From NCBI GenBank assembly GCA_030765045.1, contig CM060967.1:121639934-121703933 (forward strand): a DNA stretch of 64,000 bases, given 5' to 3'. Under the pieces are notes generated by a model. The model saw nothing but the letters and a program-made list of their open reading frames with translations. It did no database searches and was not told the origin of the DNA. Positions within the stretch are counted from its first letter, which is position 1. Each line of letters begins with the position of its first letter. The position numbers and the translations under genes are program-made. Below are positions 45,265 through 56,978 of the stretch, piece after piece. The DNA comes from Tenodera sinensis (lineage: Eukaryota; Arthropoda; Insecta; Mantodea; Mantidae).

Positions 45265-46138
45265 TTTGTTGTTTAACGACACCGTCAATTGCCAGGATCA
45301 CATCAGCGTCACCAGTGTGCCGGAATTTCATTCTGAAGCAGTTCTTTTACATGGCAATAAACCTACAGACATGGAGCTGTCGTTTTTAAGCGCACTTAAA
45401 AACCATCGTTTTGGGCCGGATTTGAACCAGCGACCTGGGATCAGTAGGCCACCGTTTAACCAACTGAGCCATCCAGACCAACAAAATCTTTTAAACCTTT
45501 CAAATTTCGCTTTCTTTGCATGATTAACATATACAAAATGAATAACAATGTTATATTTGACAGAAGCATAAGTGCTACAAAACTCACACCAATAACAAGG
45601 CATATCTCCGAAATGGTTCATTCTATAAAAAAAAAGAAAAAAAGTTGTGATAAAAATGGTGTATTTTAGCAAGATCTACATTTTTATATTGTAAGATTTG
45701 GTCCATCTCTTACGGTTTACCAGTTATGCAAAAGTCATCCAGAGTAAATGCAACTACAGGGGCTATAGCTAGAAAATTCAAGATATACATTTCAATTGTC
45801 ACAAAAATATCTCAAATATATGTCATTTTAATCAAAACTATAAGAGCCATTTTCACAAAAATCAAAATTTTAGAAAAATTGTCCATGTAAAGGATAGTTC
45901 AGGATGAAGGAATTTTCTTCAAAATCTCCGTGTCACATATTGAAAGACATTAAACTTAAATACCAACTTTGGTTTTTAACCAACTTTTCGTTTTTGAGTG
46001 ATGCTGTTCACAGACTGACCACCAATGCTCTTTTTTTTATTCAGGGGGCCTCATAATATATATTTCCGTTGAAATCTCGACATCGAATTTTTGGGTGGAA
46101 TATAATACTTCATCTACTAAAGGTAGTAGAGAAAGTAA
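44735..46138 (+). repeat. Family M copy M16, inserted in M15, itself hit by a SINE
   Basis: Plus copy from CTTGTGTGTTCCACTCGCAT to GGTAGTAGAGAAAGTAA. The SINE 44907-45483 lies inside it. No CA array at the usual site. Confidence 0.83.
44907..45483 (-). repeat. tRNA-derived SINE family B with giant trinucleotide tail
   Basis: Minus orientation: head GGTCTGGATGGCTCAGTTGG at 45480, B box GGTTCAAATCC, body to TTAAACAACAAAATTATTA, then the tail. An 11-base target duplication, AAATCTTTTAA, flanks it (44896-44906, 45484-45494). The tail (44907-45262) is about 355 bases of TAA and CAA units, pure TAA nearest the body and CAA-interrupted at the far end. Confidence 0.88.
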
Positions 46139-46276
46139 AAAACATAGTAAGATAATTGTTTTTGCTGACTGAATGAACTAGATAGAAGAATAAACATTTA
46201 TATAAATAATTTGTATAAGAATAAGTTGAGAAAATCATGAATCATGGGTGTGCAACAGATTATATATATAATTTCT

Positions 46277-46512
46277 TGTCGGTCTGGGTGGCTCAGTTGG
46301 GTAGACGCTGGCCTACTGATCCCAAGGTCGCGGGTTCAAACCCGGCCCAGGCCGATGGTTTTTACGTGTGCTTAAAAACGACAGCTCCATGTCAGTAGAT
46401 TTACTGGCTTGTAAAAGAACTCCTGCGGGACGAAATTCCGGCACACCGTCGACGCTGATGTGATCCTGGCAATTGACAGTGTCGTTAAACAACAAAATAA
46501 TTTAATTTATTA
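46277..46512 (+). repeat. tRNA-derived SINE family B, short tail
   Basis: Head GGTCTGGGTGGCTCAGTTGG, B box GGTTCAAACCC, the same body as 44907-45483 read the other way, and a short tail ATAATTTAATTTATTATT. TTTCTT at both ends may be a target duplication. 46513-47398 is unassigned, including a GC-richer stretch 46600-46830 open on both strands. Confidence 0.85.
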
Positions 46513-47399
46513 TTTCTTTAAGTGCTCCCAGTACGAGATCGAATGTCTTGGCATATAAACCGCATGTCAATCTATGTAAGGTTCCCGTGATTCCGTCTAG
46601 CAGATGATTGAACCAAGTGTCGCTTTTTGTAGCACAGGGAGCATCAGTGCTTCAACCACAATCCCGACTCTGGGACGTCCTCCTTCTTTCTCATCTGACC
46701 TCACAAAATCGATAGTTTTAATATCACTGCCACATTCCGTTCCTGAGGGCAGCGGGAAGAGTGCAGACAAGCCCCAAGCGTGCACTAAATATTGGTGTAC
46801 GAGGTGATGCTGCTGTCTGTCTGTCGTGTACACAACAAAAAGTCACAACAGAATGAGACGTCAAAACATTAGAACAAGCAATAATCCTCATGGAATCCTG
46901 AGTCGTATTATCACAATTTGTAAGATACTTCCAATACTACGAGAAGTCTCATTTTGCCTTCAACTTGTAACTTAGTAATAATCAAGGAAAGCAGTAGTCT
47001 ATATACAAATGGCAAGTTCGACTACTCTATATGTCACTTTATTCCTTTTAAAACTGTTAGGGAAGGGATAACACTACCACAGAAGTCACTGTTGCACGTA
47101 TAGAATCATAATTTACACTGTGCGGTTGTATAGTAACGTTACAGTTTACAGCTGTTCTAAGTGTCCTTGACACTGCTACGGTATCACTTCTCAACTGTTA
47201 GCAAATCATTCTAACAAATACTAACTTAGTGCGTGTCCATTCTCTAATAGTCTAGTACGAAGGGCACGCAAAAATAACCGGAATCGAACTGTTGCGTGCG
47301 CGTACTTTGTAGTTACAAGTTGTGCTGCTAGGTGGTGTTAGTTTGGGGTCCTCCACATCCGTTAGTAAGCTGACGTCAGTCTGAGTTAAGTGGTTTGGT

Positions 47400-47474
47400 T
47401 GTGGTGAAATCTCGACATCGAATTTTTGGGTGGAATCCAATACTTTCCCTGCTTTACATTGCAGAGAAAGTAAT
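47400..47474 (+). repeat. Family M 3' fragment M17
   Basis: GGTGAAATCTCGACATCGAA to TGCAGAGAAAGTAA. 47475-48100 is unassigned. Confidence 0.75.
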
Positions 47475-48102
47475 AAGCCATAACTAAATTAAAGTTTTGT
47501 AATATAAACCACAAGTATATTTCGAGACTTATTTTTAGGTTAATAATGTAACTTCATTGAACAAAATGTGCGACTTTAAATCGTAGTTATTAAAACACAG
47601 AACGGCTTCTATACACACAATGATACGTTTGCTACTGTATTGAAGGATTGATTAAAGACTATGTGCAGAGATTATGTTTAATGGCGAAATTTGTGTTGGT
47701 AACACTGACAGGAATAGTGTCAAGTATCAAGAAGCCATTGATTTTAGACCACGTGCTAACAGTTATTGTAACATATTTAAATATTATGGAGTGGTCATTT
47801 TTATACGTTCTGTAAACATTAATAGCTTAATACCTTTTGAGTGCAAATCAAATAGATTGTAGAAATGTATTACTTTTTGCATAATTAATATTGTAAATTA
47901 TTATTGATTGTTTTTACGAGACACATCTGTTTATAGCAACTTTCTCCTAATCTCTGTATGGAATTCAGTGAGAAAGAACCGGACTTCACAGGATATTTGT
48001 ATGGGATTCAAGACATACATTTCACAAGATTCGTTCCGTTCTAATTGATCAAACTTATCTGTCCAGCTACGCCGTTTCCCTAATGAGTGGTACCTTGTTA
48101 AT

Positions 48103-48378
48103 ATTTTGACGCCGGCCCGACACACAACAATGGATGGTCGGGGTAGGGCTGCCCACCCCAGTAGCAGTACGTGCATCAAAGACACTCAAGTTCAGGGTCC
48201 CTCGCGCGACTCTTGTGAACACATGACAACAATCGGGGTGGCAGAATAAAAACGGGTTTTCAAGATCATTCGAGAAGACAGTATCCGGCGGTCGGTGTAC
48301 GAAGAAGTTTGACAAAGGTTCGTGTTACGTCATCCTCGCTATATAAGTAGGCGAGACAACGAGCAGAGAAGTTAATTA
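48103..48378 (+). repeat. Dispersed repeat R3 with TATA box, copy 2
   Basis: Starts GACGCCGGCCCGAC; contains CATCAAAGACACTCAAG, ACATGACAAC and CGCTATATAAGTAGGCGA (TATATAAG at 48340-48347). Followed within 25 bases by M18, which may have truncated it. Confidence 0.55.
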
Positions 48379-48396
48379 GGGGTATAAGTGGACAGG

Positions 48397-48398
<2 letters not shown>

Positions 48399-48458
<60 letters not shown>
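48399..48458. repeat. (GT)30 microsatellite at the family M site
   Basis: 60 bases of pure GT at the start of M18, just before CTGTCAGTTTGTGGACAGCA. Confidence 0.95.
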
Positions 48459-48459
<1 letters not shown>

Positions 48460-49132
48460 TGTCAGTTTGTGGACAGCATAGCTAAAAAACGAAAAGTCGG
48501 TTAAAAACCAAAGTTGGTATTTAAGTGTAATGTCTTTCAAGGATACGAGACGAAGATTTTGAAGAAAATAGCCCCAACCTAAACTACTCTTTACATGGAA
48601 AATTTTTAGAATATTTTGATTTTCTTCAAAATGGCTCTAACGATTTTGATTAGAATGTCAGAAGTTTAAGATATTTGTTTAAGATATATGACAAATGAAA
48701 TGTATATTTTGAATTTTCTTGCTATAGCCTATGTAGTCGTATTTACTCTGGAGGTCCTATGAATAACTCGTGAACCGTAAGAGACAGACAAAAGCTTAAT
48801 ATACAAAAAATGTAGATCTCGCTAAAACTCACTCTTGGAATAAAGTTTTTTGTAGAGTGAACCATTTCGGAGATACTCCTTGTTATTTGTGTCAGTTTCA
48901 GTAAACTTTAAACTCGTGAAATGGAACATCGTTGTTCATTTTTTATATGTTAAGAGTGTGAAGAGAACGTGATCTCAAAGCTTTGAAAGATTTGACTATC
49001 GCACAAAGCCTACTGCATTCCAATATTCCTCTTGCACCTACAAGAAAATAAACAATAAGATAATTTGTACAAATATTTATCTCAATAACACGAAGAAGAT
49101 ATATGAATAAGAGTTTGTAAGAATGGTTAGTA

Positions 49133-50914
49133 CTGTATGCCCACGACAAGAAGGCTAGAGAATGAAGGGCAGAGGGGGCTTCAATTGTTTATCTGCTCCG
49201 GTAGCGTATCTGTTTACTAGGAAATGAGTGCATGAGAATGCATATGAGTCACCCGCGTTGCCAGATCTAATGCGCTTTGCAGTATTAGGTGCAGGTGCAG
49301 AGATTTTTTAGTATTATGCATTATTTGGCTCTCGCGCTACGGCACTACAGTTATATACTCGTATTTTGTTAGTTTTATTCTTGGCTTAATATTTACATAT
49401 GGCTGCAGTTCGAAAGAAGGGACGAAGTATTCACAGTGAAGCAAGGGAGGTAATTAGAAAAGTGATAGAGGTATGTGACGAAGAAGCGAAATCAGGACAA
49501 TTGAAATGTTTATTATCACAAAGAAATTTACGTGTGGCAAATTATTGTGGGATATCGTAACATAGTGTAACAAGAATAAGAAGAGGTGTTAAAGCTGGTG
49601 AAAAATCACTTCATACTCGGGAAAAAGAGACCAAAGGCCGAGGAATGCAAATTTCATTGTGATGAGTTTGATAGAACAGTAATTAAAAACGTAATTCGAG
49701 ACTTTTATTTGGTTAAAAAACAAGTGCCCACTGTACCGAAGCTACTTGCAGCAATTAGGGAAAAAATAAATTTTCCTTGGGGAAGAGAAACTGCGGAAGC
49801 TATTGCACGATATGGGTTTCAAATGGAAGCGATGTGGAAGTAAGAGAAAATTACTTATTGAACGTCCAGATATAGTTGACTGGAGAGCTAAATACCTAAG
49901 AGCTATAAATGGATACAGAGATGCTGGGAGAAATATCATTTACATTGATGAGTCCTGGGTGGACAATAATTTGACATTTGGGAAGTGCTGGCAGAGTGAT
50001 GATATCTACGGGATTACGACAAACACTAGCTCTTCGAACCACCTGATTCTTGTAAATGCACGCAGCAACGAAGGTTTCATACCAGGAGCTTCTTTGATAT
50101 TCAAAGCTGGACTTGCTAGCGGCGATTATCATGGACAAAATTTCCAGAAATGGTCGGAGGAGAAACTGTTACCTAATATACCCTGCAATAGTGTCATCGT
50201 GCTTGATAATGCTCCATACCACAGTGTACAAGAAAATAAGCCTCCGTCGAAATATGTTGTAAAGCAAGAAATGGTACAATGGTTGGAGAACAACAATATT
50301 TCATATTCTGCTGCAATGCGAAAGACCGACTTGTTTGATTTAATTCAAATACATAAACCAAAGGAAAAAATATACCATATCGACAGAATAATAGAAATGC
50401 ATGGGCATACGGTTCTTAGATTACCTCCTTATATGTGCGAGTTGAACGCTATAGAATTGGCATGGGCAACAATAAAACGACATGTAAGAGAGAGAGAGCA
50501 TAATGTAACCGGCGATCTACATTTAAGAAATCTACAGCAGGTGTGTGAAAGTGCAGTGAACTCTGTTACAACAGCTGATTGGGAGGGCTATGTTAGGCAC
50601 GTTAAGAAACTTGAGGATGAGTTCAGGCAAAAGGATGGGCTAGTGGAAGATGCAATAGACAATTTTATTATATAACTAGGAGGTCTGACGAAGATCCAGA
50701 GAGCGGTAGTGACAGCAGCGAAGGTGACGACTTCTCCGACTCGGATCTTGCACGACAACTGGACTTCTAGGTGAGTTATGTGACAACACTGTGTATTTTA
50801 AACGAACCTAACATCCTTATCATACTCGGAAACTAGACATAAACACCGCGCGGGAAGCAAAACATGATTACATTACACATTCCTAAGCCTCGCCTTCTTG
50901 TGCTGGGCATACAG
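49133..50914 (+). mobile_element. Tc1/mariner-like transposon, DD82E type
   Basis: 1,782 bases with 23-base terminal inverted repeats (CTGTATGCCCA + two mismatched bases + ACAAGAAGGC at the left), flanked by TA (49131-49132, 50915-50916), the hallmark target of the Tc1/mariner/IS630 group. It is inserted at a TA inside a family M copy, whose uninterrupted consensus confirms the empty site. One transposase gene inside, broken. Confidence 0.93.
49399..50770 (+). pseudogene. DD82E transposase gene, frameshifted
   Basis: Starts at ATG 49399 (MAAVRKKGRSIHSEAREVIR), meets TAA at 49558-49560, shifts frame near 49615 into KFHCDEFDRTVIKNVIRDF, and shifts again near 49805. The catalytic region is then intact from 49815 to 50675: first Asp in IIYIDESWVD, second in VIVLDNAPYH, Glu in CELNAIELAW. 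Exactly 82 residues separate the second Asp and the Glu, far from the 34-41 of Tc1 and mariner families; I recall a DD82E group named Sailor. A last frameshift before the TAA at 50673 hides an acidic C-terminus (SDEDPESGSDSSEGDD) ending at TAG 50768-50770. Confidence 0.85.
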
Positions 50915-50955
50915 TACAAGAGTAGATAAAGTCATGTGAGTGCAACACACCAGAT

Positions 50956-51615
50956 TTTTACCCTAAATACCGCTGCTTTCTACACTTCTTCCCTTTAGTT
51001 AACTGTCGACATGGATTAGCGTTCCACTTTGTACTTAAAGAGCTCTGTCAAAATGTTTCTAGGATTAAAAAGCAGGTTTTGAAATTAACCTGTCTCTGGA
51101 AGATAAAAGAACTCGCAAGCATGCAGGAGACGGAAAAACCTAGAAGAGGAAGAAGAACAGTTCATTTAAAACAGCGTATCTTATCATTGCGGAGCGAATA
51201 TCACGGTGGAGTGAGCATGTTGGAGTGGTGGAAGCTGCACTTAGGGTTGATAACTGCCACAGCGCAAAACAGCACGTCGACAGTACAACCCAAGTGCCCC
51301 GGTTTTGCTCCGTGTATAGTGTAACCCAGAGTCTATGCCCAAGATGGGTTCAACCCCGGGAAGTGGGGGCCTAAAACAGATAAGGCGCACTCTCGCCCAG
51401 GGTGAACATGAGTGCTATTGCGAAACAACTACAGGATGAATATAAGCGCTGTTGCGAAACAACTACAACCAACTGGACTTTTCGACATCTCGAATGTTCT
51501 GCAAAGTTTCTACTGCTATATACAGGGTATAGTACAGGAATTTTGATAACTGGTACCTTTACCCTACCTTTACCAGGCGGGGGGAGGTACTTTATGCCCA
51601 CTTTCTGTAGTTTGT
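50956..51615. other. unassigned intronic stretch
   Basis: Only a 20-base direct duplication, GCTATTGCGAAACAACTACA / GCTGTTGCGAAACAACTACA (51414, 51448). An 81-codon plus frame at 51079-51324 has no recognised domain. Confidence 0.4.
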
Positions 51616-51877
51616 ACTTTCTCTACTACGTTTAGGAAGTATTGTATTCCACCCAAAAATTCTATGTGGAGATTTCACCGTAAATATATGTTTTCAGAAC
51701 CCTGACCATTTTTACAAAAAGGTCCGAGTGTGTCAGTGTGTCTTTAAGTCTGTGGACAGCATAACTCAAACACGAAAAGTATTAAAAGCCAAAGTTGGTA
51801 TTTAAGTTTAATATTTTCAAGGATGCGAAACAATATTTAGAATACAATATTTCCTCTACTTACTAGTAGAGAAAGTA
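51616..51877. repeat. Family M short foldback derivative M19
   Basis: Begins ACTTTCTCTACTACG and ends AGTAGAGAAAGT (51865-51876). Inside, 220 bases of the minus orientation (to TTCAAGGATGCGA) are followed directly by the last 40 bases of the plus orientation. The result is a 260-base unit with 12-base perfect terminal inverted repeats. 51878-52350 is unassigned. Confidence 0.78.
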
Positions 51878-52350
51878 AGAAAAAGTAGCATGACAAGGCC
51901 ACTGTGCTAATGTTTGCATTCCGTTTCTGGCTAAGGCAATTACTTCCGAATTTTAGTGCAGTAGAGTAGAAGCGGATGGACCTTATTGCTGTCTCTATAA
52001 CCAATAATCTCACAATCCTCTGGAAACGGGCCAGATAAAGGAACCAATAGCGGTGCTTCCGCCTTCCCTTAATCCTATCTGTATTTCCGTTCTACTTCCT
52101 TCTTTAGAAATGTAATACCACTTCCATTGACATCGCGGTTTAGCAATGGAAATATACAGTTACAAGTGATTTATTTACCTTGTAAGCTTAGTTGCAAAAG
52201 ATTGTAAGATTGCGCGAAATTTCCGGCAGTTGCAAGTATTGGAGCGTTTGATATCTCACTGTGCTTTTGTTTATGAAAATTAGGGGTTCCATTCATTATT
52301 TCTCCTCAGACATCCCTTTGATAACGTATTTCGGTTTATAATGGATGTCC

Positions 52351-53031
<681 letters not shown>

Positions 53032-55224
53032 TAGGGCTCGGAAGTTCATGCCCTAAAAATACTGAAATATGCATACAAATATACTCTTAAAGACTTGAAA
53101 ATATGCCAAGAAATATGCACTATTTAATGAAAACAATTAATGTCCCTTTGTAGTGGACAAGACGAGTTAGTATAAATAATAAATAAAGTTACTTTATTCC
53201 TTAGAGGTTGAAACAGAGGTGGTCCCGCTGCTATTATTAACTGCTAAATTGCAGTTCACAACCAACACTTTGCACAAATTTTCAGCTGTAAAACATCGTC
53301 TGTTGTCTTGCAAAACACTTTGTAACGTGAAAATCTCTCCACGTCACAAGATGTTATCGGGGCATATTTAAATGATGCTAACTACTTCACAGAGAGAGTC
53401 AAGTCTCTTGGTGTGACAGGTGGTTTTCTTTCGAGGATGTCTCGAATATCGCACATCCGTTTATAACCAAAATTTTTGAAATTACATAATTCACTTTCTC
53501 TTTCGCTTTTTGTCCTATGCTACCAGGAACCGAACTTAGATCACATATTGTTTTTTCAAGCACAGTAAGTGATTCATGCAAAGGAGATCCTACAGCTTCC
53601 AATGCCGTTATGGCTGTTGGTAAGAAAGAAAAATGGGCAGATATGAAACTAATATCCTCTTTTAACCCAGTGCCTGACAGAATATTTTGCACAGTTTCTA
53701 TTGATGAAGCATGTTTCGAGTCCAATGAATTAACAACCTCTTCAACTATTTCTATGTGCTCAGCATAATATAAAACTGCATCGACCCATGTTCCCCATCG
53801 AGTTAACACTAGTACAGGAGGAAGTCGGATATTAGGTGCTGTTGATCTAAACAACTTAACTTTTTTAGGAAATTTAACAAAAACTCTTTTTGTACTGGAC
53901 ACAAATCTATCTACCAGTGGGAAATAATCACGCATTGTCTCAGAAATGCGATGAAGAGCATGTGCCAAACAAGTTATATGAATTAAGTTAGGAAAAATAC
54001 CTTTCAGGGTTTGTCCTGATTTTACCATATAAGGAGCTGCATCAGTAACAAATAATAGTAATTTCAAAGAATCTATCACAAAGTGGGTCACAGTTAAATT
54101 GTCAGTGGCTGACAATTCGCACGCATTAAGAAAATAAGGTGTAGTCTTTTGTTCATTATTTAAAGCACCCACGATTATATTAGCAATAGAAGGGCGCTCA
54201 GAATCACGGGTTTCATCAACAACCACACAAACTGTTCTGCTAATTCATTTTGTATATTTGACAATACGTTATTGTAACAATGTCCTACATAAGTCTTACG
54301 CAGTGTACTTTCTTCAGGTACATGTTATCGAGTTTACTTGGCAAGAAAGTTTTTAAATGTCGGATTATTAATTTTGAACAAGGGAATATCAGTAGCTCAA
54401 AATACTTGGCACAAGTCATAGGAAAATTCAGTAACCCTACTTCCTAAACACTCTACTAGCTGTTTTTGAGCAGATTCTTTGTTTGCGAGTTTTCTGATTA
54501 AATTCTCCTTGTGTTTTGCTATGTTTATGCTGAACTATTTGAAATATTTTCTCACTCCCTACATTTTTCTCACACGCTCCACAAAACAGTACCCTATTAT
54601 CGGTAGACATTAAAGCACTCGAAAACTCTTTTTGTAAATTAATTAATCTGTCACTAGAAGTTGGTTTTATTTTCGACATTTGAAGACCTTTTTAACATTC
54701 TATACGCCTAATTTAATTTGGTGGGAGCCAGTTCAGAACACTGTTACGTTTGAAGACCACGGCACAACTACTGGTGGGCAGACAAGCGTTGCTATAATCG
54801 TGCTGCTGAAAACGTTGACCTGCACTTTATGTTTATTAATATAAACCTCTCAGATAGCGCACTGATCATTCTCTATGCACATACATATAATGAAAGGATG
54901 GAAACAGGGGATTCACTGCATGACATGACTCAGCATTATTTCTCACCGCCTCGGAAGTTGCATCGTTATTTGCAATACTACCAACATGGAACATATTATA
55001 CAGATGGAAAAAATAATACAACACCATAAAAATCATTAAAATATGCAATATAGGGACTATAATATTGAAATATTCATTTATCAAAATCAAGAAAATATGC
55101 AGTTATACGCACCATAAAATCATGTCCAAATAACTGAAAATTCCATAATTCGTGCACCTAATGTAAAATATACATTTTTAACCACTATGAAACAACATGC
55201 ATTTGCATGAACTTCCTAGCCCTA
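53032..55224 (-). mobile_element. hAT transposon, decayed
   Basis: 2,193 bases. Terminal inverted repeats TAGGGCTCGGAAGTTCATGC (53032-53051) and its complement with one mismatch (55205-55224). AAATATGC recurs in the subterminal regions on both sides (53068, 53101, 53116 on the left; about 55040 and 55092 on the right), which could be transposase binding sites. The 8-base flanks (GTAATAAG, GTGCATAG) agree at only four positions, so the target duplication is not clear. Confidence 0.88.
53160..54679 (-). pseudogene. hAT transposase gene, decayed
   Basis: Starts at 54679 (MSKIKPTSSDRLINLQKEFS) with a BED-like zinc finger (CGACEKN ... HKHSK). A broken stretch follows (DIPLFKINNPTFKNFLAK, then PEESTLRKTYVGHCYNNVL) with stops near 54390-54330. 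The frame 54226-53399 (275 codons) keeps the first acidic motif VVDETRDSE, the second VTDAAPYMVKSGQTLK, CLAHALHRI and TRWGTWVDAVLYY. The C-terminal dimerisation motif survives in other frames at 53363-53310 (YAPITSCDVER, then FSRYK). Gene order and motifs are those of hAT transposases; it cannot be functional. Confidence 0.85.
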
Positions 55225-56431
55225 GTGCATAGAATTAACAGCAGTGTATGCAATCGCTGACTCTGCTGAAACTCAACATTTAATTTATTTGTTAGTTATA
55301 TAAAAAAATGTGAAATAAAAGTTATATAAACGTGTGAAACAAATGTCTCGTAAAGTATGGCATCGATAATTCTCGCCCAGTCGCTGCACACCAACACCCA
55401 ATTTTTTGCAGCGTGGTGAAGAACTTCAGGGCAATTTCGGTCAACCGGCATTTTTTTCGGTTATTCCTCGAAAGTCATTAACTACAACATATGTTGTGAT
55501 GCAAATAAGCCTAATGTAAATCAGTACGGTAATGTTCCGTACTCTGACTTGTCGGTCATTTACGTGTAACTCTGGTGGAGGTCCTTGCTCGGTCCGGTGT
55601 CGCCATGGGGCGGTCCGGTCCGGTCCGTCTATGAACGCACTGTATTTTCTCCAACATCCAGACACTAAAAACAAATTTTATATGACAATTTTCTGTATTA
55701 GTGCTTATTAATGTGATAGCATTTCTGTTTTTTCAAAACTGTGAATTCTGTGTACTCTAAAACACCCGTTATTCAACACAATAGAACTGAAAACATACTT
55801 TTCCCTCAAAATATTAAGTTGTCTGCATGAAATTCAAAACGGTTGTAATTGTGTTAGAGTATAACGTTAGAAATTTTTGAAAATACTTAGACAAAACTAG
55901 CAATTTAGAAATCTGAGTTTTTTATTTGGTGTAGTTCTTTTTACAACCTGCCTTTACCTGTGGGTATATCGCAGAATATCTAATCTCATACACATGCTTA
56001 TAAAATTAGTATTAATCTAGTTCGTTAAATATTTCATGTATAAAGTGGATTGCACGTGGTGATGAAAGCGCTTTACGTAACACTATGGTGGGGTTCTTGA
56101 AATGCGCAGGTCTGTTCCTGGCTTGGAGCTTGCAGTGACGTAAGAGATCTATGTATAAGTGTTTGGTTGTCATCTAAGCATAGGCACTTCGGAGAGGTTA
56201 CTTTTCCAATTTTTTATGGGTACTTTGAGTTATGGGTATCATTAAAGTATAAAATTCCTCAACAGAAGATTAGCCCACGTGCATAGCAAGTATTCAGCAC
56301 TAATAAAAGTTTGTTCTCATTTGGCTGTGAAGTGTTATTTCACTTTCTTAGCAACAAGGTCGTTATTTCTCCAGGAGTCAGGGGAAATCTGCTGTGCAAC
56401 TTGATTGTTGAGATAGCTGTAGAATACTTAC
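55225..56431. other. unassigned intronic stretch
   Basis: Holds a short GGTCC/CGGTC repeat at 55590-55627 and nothing else recognised. Confidence 0.35.
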
Positions 56432-56725
56432 CTTACGAATTCGTCCTTTTTCCTTGGTGGAGAGGGAATAATATCCTCGCGACGAAGGGGCAGGAGGAGG
56501 CGGGGGCGCCGGTACCACCACAGGCGGCGACGCTTGAGCGTACTCTAGAGGCGGCGACACTGGTCGACCTTGACGGTCCATCCATGAATATGTCTGACGT
56601 AGGACCCAAGAACCGCCTCCAGCACCGCCGCCCTGGTGCGATGTCGAGCCGGACTGCGGGGGTGGAATCGGTGGCAAGTTCGGGCTCTTCACGGTCATGC
56701 TCAGCTTTCTACAGGACTTGAGCAT
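56432..56725 (-). CDS. whirlin/dyschronic-like gene, PDZ1-end and linker exon
   Basis: Minus-strand exon of 294 bases (98 codons, phase 0/0), GC-rich against AT-rich flanks. The acceptor TTTTATTTTGCAG ends at 56726 and the donor is AAG|GTAAGT at 56432/56431. The first residues, LKSCRKLSMTVKS, fit the last strand of PDZ1. A Pro/Gly/Ser linker follows with TYSWMDRQGRPVSPPLEY, matching the conserved linker motif I know from whirlin (Y-x-W-x-D-x-Q-G-R-x-x-S-P-P), then a Pro run and STKEKGRIRK. The next exon (21021-21146) continues into PDZ2. Whirlin is a scaffold of hair-cell and photoreceptor complexes; the fly orthologue dyschronic acts in neurons. No start codon: the internal Met at the acceptor is not an initiation site. 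Confidence 0.88.
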
Positions 56726-56978
56726 CTGCAAAATAAAACAATCAAATAATCAACTAGTGATTTTCACTCGTGTCTGTTTATCACATTTAACAGATTCAAG
56801 TATTTTCCACATCACAATTAATCGGATGCTTATTTGCTGCGTTATTTACCTGGGAATTTAAAAACATTCCTTCATTAAAATAAAATTTGTGATCATTTGT
56901 AAACAACTATTATATTTTAGTATAACTGCATAACGCAAATACCTAAAACTGTCGATAAAACAGAGTAAGAACAAAGGA

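Larger units (their letters stand above)
44078..46260 (-). repeat. Family M copy M15, interrupted by M16
   Basis: 44078-44734 ends at CACCTATTCCTACAAGAAAA; 46139-46260 resumes with CATAGTAAGATAATTG and ends GAGAAAATCATGAATCATGG. The break is at the A-rich ACAAGAAAA of the consensus. Confidence 0.75.
48459..50955 (-). repeat. Family M copy M18, host of the DD82E transposon
   Basis: 48459-49132 covers most of a minus copy up to AAGAATGGTTAGTA; 50915-50955 continues TACAAGAGTAGATAAAGTCA to CACACCAGA. The transposon sits at the TA of GTTAGTACAAGAG. Confidence 0.88.

Noticed and set aside
44818..45331. 142- and 156-codon poly-Tyr and poly-Ile frames
   Set aside because: Products of the SINE's TAA/CAA tail.
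47259..47400. Mariner-type end (CGAAGGGCACGCAAAAATAA)
   Set aside because: No inverted partner or transposase was found nearby.
48399..48458. CRISPR-like or tandem gene repeat
   Set aside because: Plain dinucleotide array without spacers.
53517..53768. 83-codon plus-strand frame
   Set aside because: Shadow of the hAT transposase pseudogene.
56311..56721. 136-codon plus-strand frame
   Set aside because: Antisense shadow of the splice-bounded whirlin-like exon on the minus strand.
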